Of a stretch of 64,000 bases of DNA, positions 40,330 through 50,892 are shown piece after piece. The DNA lies in assembly GCF_009829915.1 (NCBI RefSeq), contig NZ_SZZW01000005.1, positions 1 to 64,000 on the forward strand, written 5' to 3'. Position 1 is the first letter of the stretch. The number at the start of each line of letters is the position of its first letter. Source of the DNA: Pantoea sp. Nvir. Lineage in GTDB: Bacteria > Pseudomonadota > Gammaproteobacteria > Enterobacterales > Enterobacteriaceae. The notes beneath the pieces were generated by a model, which saw only the letters and a list, made by a program, of their open reading frames with translations, was not told where the DNA came from and searched no databases. Made by a program: the position numbers and the translations under genes.

Positions 40330-41142
40330 CTAGCAGTAAAGTGCCAGGAGTTCATCAACATATATACGACTTGTTATATGCCTACTGATAGAACGCCTTG
40401 CTTTGACTATGTGTAATATTGCGTCCTGATACCAGAGGCGTGTTAGAGCATTATCCTGATTAGAAATCAGGACTGGAATACGCTCCTTTAGTGCCAGCTG
40501 TGATGCTAACTCTGCTAAATGTTTTTGTTCATGTAGACTAAATCTGTGAGTATGGTAGGCAGTAAAATTAGCCGTTGTCGACAATGATGCATAAGGAGGA
40601 TCACAATAAACAACTGCGCCTTCCTGCGCATTTGTTAGCGTAACATCGTATGATTCACAAACAAAAGTTGCCTTTTGCGCACGCTCGGCAAACCACAGTA
40701 ACTCGGCTTCAGGAAAATAGGGTTTACGATAGCTACCAAATGGTACATTAAACTCCCCACGCAAATTATATCGACATAACCCATTGTAACCATGACGGTT
40801 CAGATAGAGAAATAACAACGCACGCTCATAGATGTCTCTACTTGCATTAAAAGTCACTCGCCGCAAATAGTAACATTCTGAAGTATTCCCTTCCGACGAA
40901 AAAAGACGACGCGCATCCTGAATGAATTTCCTGCTACAGTTTTTAACAATGTTATAGAGATTGATCAAGTCGTTGTTGATATCCGCTAAATAATTGCGTT
41001 CATAATTAGTGTTGAGAAATACAGAACCTGCACCAACAAATGGCTCGATTAGGCACTCGCCTTGAGGTAAGTGACGACGGATATCTTCCATCAGAGGATA
41101 TTTACCTCCTGCCCATTTCAAGAAAGCGCGATTTTTCTTCAT
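40330..41142 (-). CDS. dam: DNA adenine methylase (GATC)
   Basis: Methylates adenine in GATC for mismatch-repair strand choice and replication timing. The 270-aa protein has the SAM-binding FLKWAGGKYPL at the N-terminus (about residues 7-17), EPFVGAGSVFLN, and the catalytic DPPY (about residue 181). It lacks about eight residues of the E. coli C-terminus, ending soon after VDELLALY. Dam is often lost from small symbiont genomes, so its retention is notable. The enteric upstream genes damX and aroB-aroK remain partly: damX is gone, aroB and aroK are intact. Confidence 0.96.
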   Translation of the reverse strand: MKKNRAFLKWAGGKYPLMEDIRRHLPQGECLIEPFVGAGSVFLNTNYERNYLADINNDLINLYNIVKNCSRKFIQDARRLFSSEGNTSECYYLRRVTFNASRDIYERALLFLYLNRHGYNGLCRYNLRGEFNVPFGSYRKPYFPEAELLWFAERAQKATFVCESYDVTLTNAQEGAVVYCDPPYASLSTTANFTAYHTHRFSLHEQKHLAELASQLALKERIPVLISNQDNALTRLWYQDAILHIVKARRSISRHITSRIYVDELLALYC

Positions 41143-41903
41143 CCGCCATGGTTAGTTATTTTATTACGGAGCTGTAGTGAATAGACAGCAGTATAGCACT
41201 TATCAACGGGCTGGAAACAGTTCATCCGTTCATGAGTTACTACCGGGCAGAATTTTCTTAATCAGTTAAAGAAATAATTTAAAAACTTAATCAGTAGATT
41301 TTGCAAATCTATTTTGTCAGATAATAAGGCTATAGAAACTGATTAGGAACCTTTCTCTCAGGTTAAGTAGAACTTGCTCATTCGCATGCATTATCGCTGG
41401 ACATTATAAGTAATGATAAGTAATGTTCTACTCTTAATAGAGAAAAAGATTTTGATTTTTTCCCAATTGTTCATACTTTTTACAAAGAGGAGCACTGATT
41501 AGCTACAGAATATAGTTATCTTGCAGTATTTTTTTCTCGAAAATCATAAAAATATATTTTATTGTTGCTCAGCATAATAATATAAATCACAATAGGCAAC
41601 GATCATACTTTCCTATATGCTCTGAATAACATAGCTAACGTATAGATTATTAATAGGGCTTATGTTAGTTAGCATAGTTAGTATAGAGTAGAGCAGAGGT
41701 ATGGAAATATCACTAAACGTATTGGCTGCACTTATTAGAAGAATCACGAATTATCTATCGCGGTATTGAGTACCGTACTTTTGTTAGTAACGGTTGGTTC
41801 TACGCTAATGGTAGAAACAGGGATGTTACCACCAATGCTGTTAACTAAAAGTCAACTATCATTCAAACCACCGCTTTTTATTACCACATAACTTATTAAG
41901 TTT
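41143..41903. other. 760-bp spacer, former damX position
   Basis: No DamX (SPOR-domain) fragment was recognised on the minus strand. On the plus strand, 41730-41890 stays open for about 50 codons in one frame and reads as a hydrophobic stretch (AVLSTVLLLVTVGSTLM), without start, ribosome site or known relative. Confidence 0.4.
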
Positions 41904-42995
41904 TCAGTTTTTTTTACAGTCGTTAATAGCAGCTATTATTATATCATGCGTCACGCTGCTGCGAACTTCGGCACGACCTAATGCCAATGGGAGCACTAGG
42001 CGCAAATTACCTGCTAGTACCTTTTTATCTCGTAACATATTGAGCAGATAATCTTCATCTTCCATGCTTTTCGGGCCTTGCACGGGCAGACCAGCACGTC
42101 GTAGCAACTCTATGATACGACATGTATCGGCGTTAGAAAACTGCCCCAGACGTTCCGCTGTACGTGCTGCCATCACCATACCTACCGCCACTGCCTCGCC
42201 GTGTAACCACTTACCATACCCCATATGTACTTCAATGGCATGACCAAAGGTATGACCTAAGTTCAGTAGCGAGCGCTGGCTATATTCATGCTCATCCGCA
42301 GCAACAACTTGCGCTTTAAGCTCGCAACAACGGCGGATACACCAACCAATCGCCTTCCTATCGAGCGCCAGAAGTTCATCAAGATTTTCTTCAAGCCAGT
42401 TGAAAAAGGCGCCGTCTAGAATAACTCCGTATTTAATTACTTCCGCAAGTCCTGAAGCCAATTCACGTGGCGGTAAGGAACACAGACAATCTGTATCGAT
42501 CACCACTGATGAGGGCTGGTAAAAAGCACCGATCATATTTTTCCCTAACGGATGATTAACAGCTGTTTTACCACCTACTGATGAATCAACTTGTGACAAT
42601 AGCGTGGTGGGTACTTGTATTAAGCGTACACCACGCTGATAGCTAGCGGCTGCAAAACCAGTGAGATCACCGATTACTCCACCACCTAATGCAATAAGTG
42701 TAGTGTCGCGTCCGTGTGACTTCTGCAGTAATGCGGTAAAAACTTCATCCATCACTGCTAGTGTTTTGTACCTTTCTCCATCAGGCAAAATCACCTGATC
42801 TAATTTAACACCCGTTGCTGTTAATAGATTTGACAGTCTTTCGCTATAGAGCAAATCCAGCGTCTTATTAGTGACTAGCATCGCATTCTCGCCCGCTTTT
42901 AGCGGCCAAAAAGCAGTCGGATCCTTCAATAATCCGGCGGCGATGGTAATGGGATAGCTACGCTCCCCTAGTAAGACAGTAATCTTTTCCATCAT
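41904..42995 (-). CDS. aroB: 3-dehydroquinate synthase
   Basis: Second step of the shikimate pathway, DAHP to 3-dehydroquinate, with NAD and a divalent metal. The 363-aa protein (362 in E. coli) has [15 protein letters not shown] (NAD site), the catalytic Lys in [16 protein letters not shown], and metal ligands in [10 protein letters not shown] (Glu), LGHTFGHA (His) and WLHGE (His). Two ATGs stand in tandem at 42995 and 42992; either may be used. It lies 35 bp after aroK and surely shares its transcript. Confidence 0.98.
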   Translation of the reverse strand: MMEKITVLLGERSYPITIAAGLLKDPTAFWPLKAGENAMLVTNKTLDLLYSERLSNLLTATGVKLDQVILPDGERYKTLAVMDEVFTALLQKSHGRDTTLIALGGGVIGDLTGFAAASYQRGVRLIQVPTTLLSQVDSSVGGKTAVNHPLGKNMIGAFYQPSSVVIDTDCLCSLPPRELASGLAEVIKYGVILDGAFFNWLEENLDELLALDRKAIGWCIRRCCELKAQVVAADEHEYSQRSLLNLGHTFGHAIEVHMGYGKWLHGEAVAVGMVMAARTAERLGQFSNADTCRIIELLRRAGLPVQGPKSMEDEDYLLNMLRDKKVLAGNLRLVLPLALGRAEVRSSVTHDIIIAAINDCKKN

Positions 42996-43030
42996 TCCTT
43001 ACACCTATTACTAAGCCTTTAGATGTTAGA

Positions 43031-43552
43031 TTAGGTATTTTCCAACATATTAATAATTTGATTAGCCACTACTTTTGCACTTTGATCGTCTGTGCGAATA
43101 ATAACGTCGGCGATCTCTTCATAGAAAGGATTGCGCTCCACGGCTAGTGCTTCAAGCACTTCACGTGGCGGTGAATTAACCTGCAGCAACGGGCGCTTTT
43201 TATCACGCTGTGTACGCGCTAGCTGTTTATCAATAGTAGTTTCGAGATAAACTACCACTCCACGAGCAGAGAGACGATTGCGTGTTTCACGGGATTTAAC
43301 GGAACCACCTCCGGTTGCTAAGACAATGCCATGTTTTTCTGTCAGCTCGTTGATGAGTTTTTCTTCACGGTCACGAAATCCATCTTCGCCCTCGACGTCA
43401 AATACCCACCCTATGTCGGCTCCGGTACGTCGTTCAATTTCCTGATCAGAATCAAAAAATTCCATATTAAGTTGCTGGGCTAACTGACGACCGATAGTAC
43501 TTTTACCAGCACCCATCGGCCCAACCAGAAAGATATTACGTTTGTCTGCCAT
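43031..43552 (-). CDS. aroK: Shikimate kinase I
   Basis: Phosphorylates shikimate in aromatic amino acid synthesis. The 173-aa P-loop kinase has [11 protein letters not shown] (about residues 11-21), the shikimate-binding Asp and Arg in [11 protein letters not shown] and DGFRDRE, and ATGGGSV. Length is that of E. coli AroK. The hof pilus-like genes that follow it upstream in enterics are gone. Confidence 0.97.
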   Translation of the reverse strand: MADKRNIFLVGPMGAGKSTIGRQLAQQLNMEFFDSDQEIERRTGADIGWVFDVEGEDGFRDREEKLINELTEKHGIVLATGGGSVKSRETRNRLSARGVVVYLETTIDKQLARTQRDKKRPLLQVNSPPREVLEALAVERNPFYEEIADVIIRTDDQSAKVVANQIINMLENT

Positions 43553-44793
43553 TTTATCGGTATTACTAAATATTCGTTGATGATACCCCGCACTTAGCTA
43601 GATTGCTATTATCAGCGGGACAGGAACTTGGACCTCATTAGCGTTAGCAAAAATCGGACGGAAAATTATCTCAGTACTTAGGGTTGTTTGGCAACCAAAT
43701 AAATTGCTCTCTAGAACTCCATTTTTTATAGGAGTTAGCTTTATAGCGAGTAAAATTAAGTATTAACACTGTGTTTTTCACAATCTCTTTTAAAAGAGGC
43801 TGATGGTCCTAAAAATATACGTCGTTAGGATAAAGTATCGCGTTCTGCAATCTTACACCTTGTATGATAATTTCTATCGTTCGTCAACGTAGTTGTCACT
43901 GGAAGTTTCTTCCCTATTGTTTTTTTTAAAAACGTCACTTATCACCTAATCAATGGCAAAGTACTAAAGACTATCAATTAATGTTTTTATACTAAATGAC
44001 ATTTTCTCGGATTCCGTTAACAATTTTAGCAATTAATACTGAGTGCATGCAGAGATCTCTTTGCTTATAGACGTCAGTACTGCTGAATGCAACCTGTTCG
44101 AGCTGTGCATATACAGCAATTTTAACCGGCATGCGATATCCTTAAGTGGTGCTTATGTGGGTATAGTATAGTAATCAGGATAGTGATAGCTTTGTTGGTA
44201 CATAGTACTACCGTTATTATGCTTACCTCATTACTCAAGACTTGTCGTTACTTTTTGTTAAAGTTAAATTTTAGTATAATTAGCAGCATGTTATCTTATT
44301 CAACTACTGTAAGTTACGGAGCAATTTTACCAGTAGAGCGAGAAGTTAACATTTTGATAATTCAATATCTCTTATAAAAAATTATCCAACTACTTTCTTA
44401 AAAGTGAAGGAGTGGAATATTGATTATATACTTAACGATTTAATTAATAATCTGCAGAGTCGTAGCTATGTTATATAAACACGCTAAAAAAACATGCGAC
44501 TGCAAACATGTAATTGAATTTCACAGCGAGGATAGTATGTCTGAAGAGTTTGTAAAGAGAAACTGTTTATCAATTACCCCCCAGGGTATACTGTAGCAAG
44601 TTTATGATAAAGTCATAAAGTGGTGTTTTTAAGCTTAGAAAAGTGTAAGAAGATCACTAGCGTGCTTGTGGAAACGATTTTATATTTTGGATATCTCAGC
44701 CAAGATGGTTTAGCTGCTCTACGGTAAAAGCGCTAAGCAGAAAAAGTGAACAGTGATTTTGGCTTCTTTTTACATTAGTCGGTATACTAACTG
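43553..44793. other. 1.24-kb spacer, former hof/mrcA position
   Basis: mrcA (penicillin-binding protein 1a) should lie here on the plus strand, hofQ-hofM on the minus. The phrase SITPQGIL near 44570 resembles the LTPPPGIV found near the MrcA C-terminus and sits at the right end of the gap, but it is too short to call. A 64-codon plus-strand frame at 44183-44377 has no relative. Confidence 0.45.
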
Positions 44794-45360
44794 TTAGTAG
44801 CTAATCCTGCCTTGACGGACTAGCCATTCACGTACCAAGAAGAGAGCACTGACGTTACGTGCCTCACTAAAATCGGATGCTTGCAACAGTCCCATCAAGT
44901 TTTTGAGAGGCCATCTTCTCTCGATCAGCGGCTCTGGTTCATCACCTTCCAATCGCTCAGGGTATAGCCCTTCAGCTAGTATAATATTCATCATACTAGC
45001 AAAATAAGAAGGTGCCATAGTTAGTTTACTAAGAAACTCCAGTTTTTTTGCACCGAAACCCACTTCTTCTTTCAGTTCGCGATTTGCCGCCTCAAAAACA
45101 TTTTCACTTGGATCTATTAATCCTTTTGGAAAACCCAGTTCATAGGTTTCTAGCCCAACTGCATACTCTTGGATCAGCACAACATGTTCATTAATAATTG
45201 GGACAACCATCACTGCCTCCTGCTCAGATGGTTTTATACGCTCGTAAACGCGTCTCACGCCGTTGCTAAAGGCAAGATCAACCGCTTCAACGGTAAACAA
45301 CTGAGATCGTGCTACCGTTTCTATATGGAGTATATTGGGTTTTTTTAACGAGTTCTTCAT
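44794..45360 (-). CDS. nudE: ADP-compound hydrolase NudE (Nudix family)
   Basis: Hydrolyses ADP-ribose, NADH and Ap3A in E. coli. The 188-aa protein has a canonical Nudix box: GLIDPSE, seven residues, then RELKEEVGF (about residues 91-113). IRVYERI-type start region and the C-terminal ARNVSALFLVREWL match E. coli NudE. Its neighbours mrcA and igaA have gone. Confidence 0.95.
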   Translation of the reverse strand: MKNSLKKPNILHIETVARSQLFTVEAVDLAFSNGVRRVYERIKPSEQEAVMVVPIINEHVVLIQEYAVGLETYELGFPKGLIDPSENVFEAANRELKEEVGFGAKKLEFLSKLTMAPSYFASMMNIILAEGLYPERLEGDEPEPLIERRWPLKNLMGLLQASDFSEARNVSALFLVREWLVRQGRISY

Positions 45361-47198
45361 ATTAGTCTCAGACTTTCAGCGCTATGCGATGCCAAGGAAT
45401 AAACGAGCTTAGCTGATCGAAATAGATTGTGCGACAGCACGTTTAATGCGTTATCATGAAACAAAGAAATAGTAACAAAAATGTTACGTGCGACTTACTA
45501 TACAGAGAAGTGAAGTCTATCTAGTTAAGCTCTCTATGAATCATATCGTCTTGTCAATCTACGATTTTCACATATGTTACATCTGCTACTTTTTGATGAA
45601 TCAAGATGAATCAAAAGTGCACCTTGCATTACTGAGAAAAAGTACAGTCGATTATCCACAAAAATTATACCGAGCTGAAATGTTGACTCGTTATAAATTA
45701 TGGTAGAACTGAAAAGTTCCTACAATCGCATCAAAGAATCATAGATGGGTATAAACCATACATGTGTCGTCGGCTATTTTATTAAAAATATATTAACTTT
45801 AAATAGCGAGAAATATATTCCATATTTCAACAACTCTCTATATTAGTAACTGTGTCCTTATCTGCATAAGTTAGCCGTTCTACTGCTTAGTAATTTACTG
45901 AGTAATAACTTGCCGATGATTCTCGTCAAGCAAGAGAACATGCTAGCCATATCTGAAAAAACGGCGACTCACACTAAACTCGTGGCTTACTTTGAAAGTA
46001 TAACAATTAAATATGCTCTTGTTGAATAAGTTTATCAATTTGGTGTTAGAAACCCATGCTATATATAGCAAGTAGTAGAAATGTATACAGTTAAATAATA
46101 GTTACCAGTTAAATTTTATAAAAAGGATTATATTCAGAGCACCTTCATTAAATGAATTAGCTAATATAGATACATTCTTTTAGAATGTTAGAAAGAATTA
46201 ATGTGTTTGACAGTTTTGTATTTAAAATACAAACAAAACTTACACGCATTTTTAAAAAAATTATATTTTTTGCTGATTAATGTAGATAGTTTATTTAAAA
46301 TATATAATGCCCGTTAAAGTTAATAGCAGAGCTTAGCACTCTTTATTTTTTTTAAAAAATTTTTTTTGAATTATGAGTAAAATAGTTAAGGGAACTCATG
46401 AATTCTAACCTATATAATGTGTGCTCTTTTTAAGAAATTTTATCAAAAATTATTCCTAATTTAACTTTAATATCATCTAAAGGATCCGATAAACGAAACT
46501 TTCTCCATTTGGTATTAATAGAATTGCGTATTTTAAACGATTAATTATGCCACTCAAAATCATTATATAATGACAAGGATATTGACGAAATACATTTCTA
46601 TATTAATCATATTATTAATCACTAAATATTGATATCATCCTCTTTATTTTATCGTCACTAACGTTAAATTTTATTTTTTATTTCCCCATCATAGACTATG
46701 TTTTCTCCCTTTCTAAAAAATACTATTCAAGATAGTACTAAGAATAAACTAAAAGAGCAATGTTTAATATAGATAGTAGTTTGTACATCTATATAGATGT
46801 AGCGTTTTAGGGAATTTGATTGCCATTTTAAACTAAAACATGAACAACATTCAATCATCTATAATAAACAATTATCACGATAGCATTGATAAACAAAAAT
46901 ATTATACTAGCAATTGATATAAGGAACTAATGTAGCGTAGATGACTATATTGATAGCAATAGTAATTACGAATTGCTTATTTTCTACTTAGCTCTATCGC
47001 CTATATCCTGCTTCTAAACTAGACTTTTAATACACAATAATGAAATAACACATTTTCAAATTCATACTTTTACTTTTTTAAAAAGTCTTTTTACTATTTA
47101 ATCCTTAACACATCTTAAGAGTCGTGTTTTTAATGAATAATACTTTTTGAATAAGTTAAAAAAAGTTGAATATATTTATTCAATATCGCTCCTGAATT
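45361..47198. other. 1.84-kb gene desert, very A+T-rich, former igaA/yrfG/hslRO
   Basis: The enteric genes igaA, yrfG, hslR and hslO should fill this stretch on the plus strand. None leaves a fragment I can recognise. From about 46000 to 47150 the sequence is clearly richer in A and T than the rest of the window, with long A and T runs, suggesting the oldest decay in the window. Confidence 0.55.
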
Positions 47199-47212
47199 TG
47201 AGGAGTTGTAAT

Positions 47213-48760
47213 ATACGAGTTACTATCCTTACATAGCAAGATCTCATTAATTTAGGTATCGAGAACATTACTACAGTAGTCCATAAACCCGATTTCGATA
47301 CACTTTTTACTGAAGGAACGAACTCTTCATCCCGAATTGGAAGTTTATGAACGCGGCACTCTGACGAAAAGGGGTGCATTTGCAGTCGACACCGGACGGA
47401 ATTTTTACCGGCCGACTACCAAAAAATAAATATATAGTGCTCGATGATACTACCCATGAACCACTTTAGTGGAACGATCGGAGAACCGGTAACAAAAACC
47501 AACCTCTATCACCATAAATCTGGCAGCGGTTAAAAGCCTGTGTAACTCAGTAGCTCTTCGGCACGCGTTTATTCTTAATTGAACGCTTTCTGTGGTACCA
47601 ATGTAAACTCACGCTTCAGTATACACTTTATAATTGCAGTAACTTAACAAGTACTTTTTATTACAAACATGTTTATTCAACAAAACAAGAGCGAACTGTA
47701 AGATTTTAAAACCAATTTTATTGTACTGAAAGGAGTGAAATGCATTAAATGCTACCGGCATGTACAAGGGCTGCACTTAGAAACCTTTGTGGCATTCAAC
47801 CTTACTGAAAGAATAAAGCTTATCGAAGGCACCTGATATGTAGGCGAGATGAAAAGGGGTTGTTCGTGGTGATAAACTATCTACTACTTCTATGTAGGAA
47901 AGCTTCTATGCACTGCTTAATTAATTTCGTCCAAGAGTAGGTAATGTTGAGGTGTTCTTCGGACTCTCTTGAACTGGTAAGACCACTCTCTCTACTGATT
48001 TAGAACGTCAGCTGATTGGTGACGATGACGGTATTTTCAACTTTGAAGGCAACTGTTATACCAAGACGATCAAGCTCTCTGAGGATGTAGAACCAGAGAT
48101 CTATCGTAACATCTGCCGCATCATGCTCTACTGGAGAACGTAGTAGTACACAAAGACGGCAGCGTTAATTACGATGACGACATCAAAATAGAAAATACAC
48201 GAGTATTCTTCTTCTACCCTATCGATCAATATTATATTGATAATATCGCATGTCCGATATCGAAAGCAGGCAATGCGAAGAAAGCTATTCTCCTGACCTC
48301 TGCTGATGCCCTTTTGGCGTATTGCCTCCAGTGTCATGCCTAACACTAAAACAAATGTAATACTATCTTCTCTCAGATTTTACTGCTAATCTCACTGGTA
48401 CCAAGCGCGGAGTGATTGCTCCTATGCCAACTTTCTCTGCCTGCCTTCAGGGCGATCTTTTTACTTTTTAACGTGTTGCATCCAACACAATATTCAGCAT
48501 TGCTAATGAGACGTATGCAAAAAGCTAGCGCGTAGGTATATCTATTGAATAACGGATGAAACCGTAGAGTCAAACGTATTTCTCTTAAGGATACGCGCAT
48601 AATAATCAAGGCCATTTTAGAATGGCACATTAGTTAAGAAAATGAAAAGAAATTATAGGCAGTCGTACGTAATTTAGTATAGCTTTTTATTATCAATTTT
48701 GAGAAGTATACCAATAATCCAGTTTGTGATGCTTTGATGAAAGCAGTTCCAACGTTGTAA
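47213..48760 (+). pseudogene. pckA: pckA (PEP carboxykinase, ATP) pseudogene
   Basis: Gluconeogenic enzyme, oxaloacetate to PEP. The whole gene can be traced: ATA in place of the start ATG at 47213 with an intact GAGGAG ribosome site upstream, then pieces such as LGIENITTVVHKPDFD, FAVDTG, VFFGLS[12 protein letters not shown] (P-loop; Gly codon turned to TGA at 47970-47972), [19 protein letters not shown], and the very end INFEKYTNNP...AVPTL with its own TAA at 48758. Several frame shifts and small deletions occur (1548 bp against about 1620). It converges on envZ just as in E. coli. Confidence 0.93.
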
Positions 48761-48784
48761 CTCTTACGGCTTCTCATATTATTC

Positions 48785-50176
48785 CTATGGGTTGTTATCT
48801 GTGCTTCGGATATTTCGGATATTGCTATTAACCGGCGGGGCTGGCTGTTCATTCATAGGTAACCAGGCGCGAATACGCAGTCCACCACGCTCACTCTTAC
48901 TAATATCCAGCGATCCCTGATGCGCTTTGATAATGTGCAGCACAATTGCGAGTCCCAGACCGGTGCCTTTACTGGTGCTACTTGCTCCATCACCACGCAC
49001 AAAAGGCCGTAGAAGACAGGCTAACTCATCTGGTTTGATACTCGTACCATCATCTTCTACTTGAAACCAAAATCGATTGAGCTCGCGCCCGCTACTTACC
49101 TTGATCCAACCATTTCCGTAACGCGCCGCATTCACCACCAGATTTACTACTGCGCGTTTAATTAATAATGGATTAATATTCAGCATGAGTTTTTCCGGTA
49201 TCATTGCGTTTTCGATCTTGCATTCGTAGCTGGTTTCTGCAGCCAACACTTCACCTAGAACATTGTTAAGATCAGCACATTCAGTTTGCATCTCCTGGCC
49301 GGTACGCAAATAGTCGAGGCACTGTTCAATAATGGCATTGCACTCTTCAATATCTTTGTTAATTGATTCAGTGAGATAGTCATCTACTTTGCACATCATC
49401 TCTGTAGCAAGGCGGATACGCGTCAGCGGCGTGCGCAAGTCATGACTGACGCCCGCCATTAGCAACGTACGATCGTCTATCAGTTGCTTTACGCCACAAG
49501 CCATCTGGTTAAAAGCACGCGTCACTGAACGTACTTCCAAACTACCATATTCACGCAACGGTAGAGGAATGACGCCTTTACCGATCTGTAATGCCGCATG
49601 TTCCAAGTCAACTAACGGCCTATTCTGGATACGGATAAAAAGCCATGCACTACCAATCGCTAGTAACATGATAGACAGTGTATAGCGGAACAGTGGAAAG
49701 AAATCTCTTTGAGAGATTTCACTTAGAGGGACTCGTACCCAGATATCTGGTGACATCCAAGTTTTTAGCCAGACTACTGGCAAATTCTTATTGACTTGGA
49801 TTCGAGCGTCGGTGAATCCTCTCAACTGGCGCTCCATCTGCTCACTAAGAAACTTATGGTGCTTTGCCCAGAGTAGACCACTCTCTTCGGCTGCGGCGTT
49901 TGTGTAAAGCGAGATCCCAAGCTCTCGATAGATATTTCCGCGAAAGGCTGGTGGTATTTCTAGTTGCGTCCCGTCTTCTAGCTGCAGCCGTTCGGTCATT
50001 AATATCCTTACTTCGTATGCTAGTAATTTATTAAATTGTTGAAGGCTAGGAAGCATATCAAAATTGGGCTCTACTAAGTACGTCGTTACTAAGCTGATAA
50101 AAATCAATGTAATTGTCAATAATAGGGTGCGAGCAAACGAACTAAGAGATAATAAACGCAGTCGCGCCATCGTCAT
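48785..50176 (-). CDS. envZ: Osmosensor histidine kinase EnvZ
   Basis: Inner-membrane sensor kinase for OmpR; 463 aa (450 in E. coli). Two membrane segments (about residues 17-37 and 163-181) flank a periplasmic domain; then HAMP, the phospho-acceptor His in [14 protein letters not shown] (about 245), the N box [12 protein letters not shown], and a G2 box GTGLGLAI. The G1 box, DDGPGI in E. coli, reads DDGTSI, replacing a nearly invariant glycine. The start at 50176 overlaps ompR by ATGA; an ATG six bases on is an alternative. Whether kinase activity survives is uncertain. Confidence 0.95.
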   Translation of the reverse strand: MTMARLRLLSLSSFARTLLLTITLIFISLVTTYLVEPNFDMLPSLQQFNKLLAYEVRILMTERLQLEDGTQLEIPPAFRGNIYRELGISLYTNAAAEESGLLWAKHHKFLSEQMERQLRGFTDARIQVNKNLPVVWLKTWMSPDIWVRVPLSEISQRDFFPLFRYTLSIMLLAIGSAWLFIRIQNRPLVDLEHAALQIGKGVIPLPLREYGSLEVRSVTRAFNQMACGVKQLIDDRTLLMAGVSHDLRTPLTRIRLATEMMCKVDDYLTESINKDIEECNAIIEQCLDYLRTGQEMQTECADLNNVLGEVLAAETSYECKIENAMIPEKLMLNINPLLIKRAVVNLVVNAARYGNGWIKVSSGRELNRFWFQVEDDGTSIKPDELACLLRPFVRGDGASSTSKGTGLGLAIVLHIIKAHQGSLDISKSERGGLRIRAWLPMNEQPAPPVNSNIRNIRSTDNNP

Positions 50177-50892
50177 GCTTTAGAACCGTCCGGAACAAAG
50201 ACATACCCTAAACCCCAGACTGTCTGAATATAACGCGGGTGCGCTGGATCCTCTTCTATCATACGACGCAAGCGTGAGATCTGCACGTCTATGGAACGTT
50301 CCATCGCGCTGTATTCACGTCCGCGTGCTAAGTGCATCAACTTATCGCGGGATAATGGTTCACACGGGTGGCTTACCAACGTTTTTAAAACGGCGAATTC
50401 GCCGCTAGTCAGTGGAATCGGCGCATTCTCACAGAACATTTCACGTGTTCCCAGGCTGAGCATGAACTTGCCGAAGGTAATGACTGCCTCTTCCTGTGTA
50501 GGTGCTCCTGGTAACTCGTTAGCTTGACGACGCAGAACTGCGCGAATACGAGCTAGCAGCTCGCGCGGGTTAAAAGGTTTTGGAATGTAGTCATCAGCTC
50601 CGATTTCCAACCCAACGATACGATCTACCTCTTCGCCTTTAGCTGTAACCATAATGATCAGCATTGAATTGTTCTGGCTACGCAGTCGACGACAAATTGA
50701 CAAACCATCCTCACCTGGTAGCATTAGATCCAGCACCATCAGGTGAAATGATTCACGAGTCAATAGACGATCCATTTGTTCAGCATTGGCTACGCTGCGC
50801 ACCTGAAAACCCTGTTCGTTGAGATAACGTTCTAACAGCGCGCGCAAACGCATATCATCATCAACGACCAGAATTTTATGATTCTCTTGCAT
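50173..50892 (-). CDS. ompR: Response regulator OmpR
   Basis: Osmotic-response transcription factor controlling porins in enterics. The 239-aa protein equals E. coli in length; the receiver domain keeps DDD (residues 11-13), the phosphorylated Asp55 in [13 protein letters not shown] and Lys105 in YIPKPFNP, and the C-terminal winged-helix domain keeps [15 protein letters not shown]. Overlaps envZ by four bases. Its conservation exceeds that of EnvZ. Confidence 0.98.
   Translation of the reverse strand: MQENHKILVVDDDMRLRALLERYLNEQGFQVRSVANAEQMDRLLTRESFHLMVLDLMLPGEDGLSICRRLRSQNNSMLIIMVTAKGEEVDRIVGLEIGADDYIPKPFNPRELLARIRAVLRRQANELPGAPTQEEAVITFGKFMLSLGTREMFCENAPIPLTSGEFAVLKTLVSHPCEPLSRDKLMHLARGREYSAMERSIDVQISRLRRMIEEDPAHPRYIQTVWGLGYVFVPDGSKA

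Noticed and set aside
41730-41890. Hydrophobic open stretch on the plus strand in the former damX gap
   Set aside because: No start, no ribosome site and no relative recognised; it might be a membrane-segment relic but cannot be supported.
44070-44135. Minus-strand phrase MPVKIAVYAQLEQ as a possible hofM start
   Set aside because: Only a few positions agree with HofM and the frame soon breaks; not distinguishable from chance.
44183-44377. 64-codon plus-strand frame between aroK and nudE
   Set aside because: Composition and sequence resemble no known protein, including MrcA, which should lie here; treated as chance.
44560-44620. Possible tail of mrcA (SITPQGIL phrase)
   Set aside because: Only about eight residues align; too short to call a remnant although position and strand fit.
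47176-47379. Minus-strand open frame of 67 codons
   Set aside because: It is antisense to the pckA pseudogene, which explains the sequence fully.
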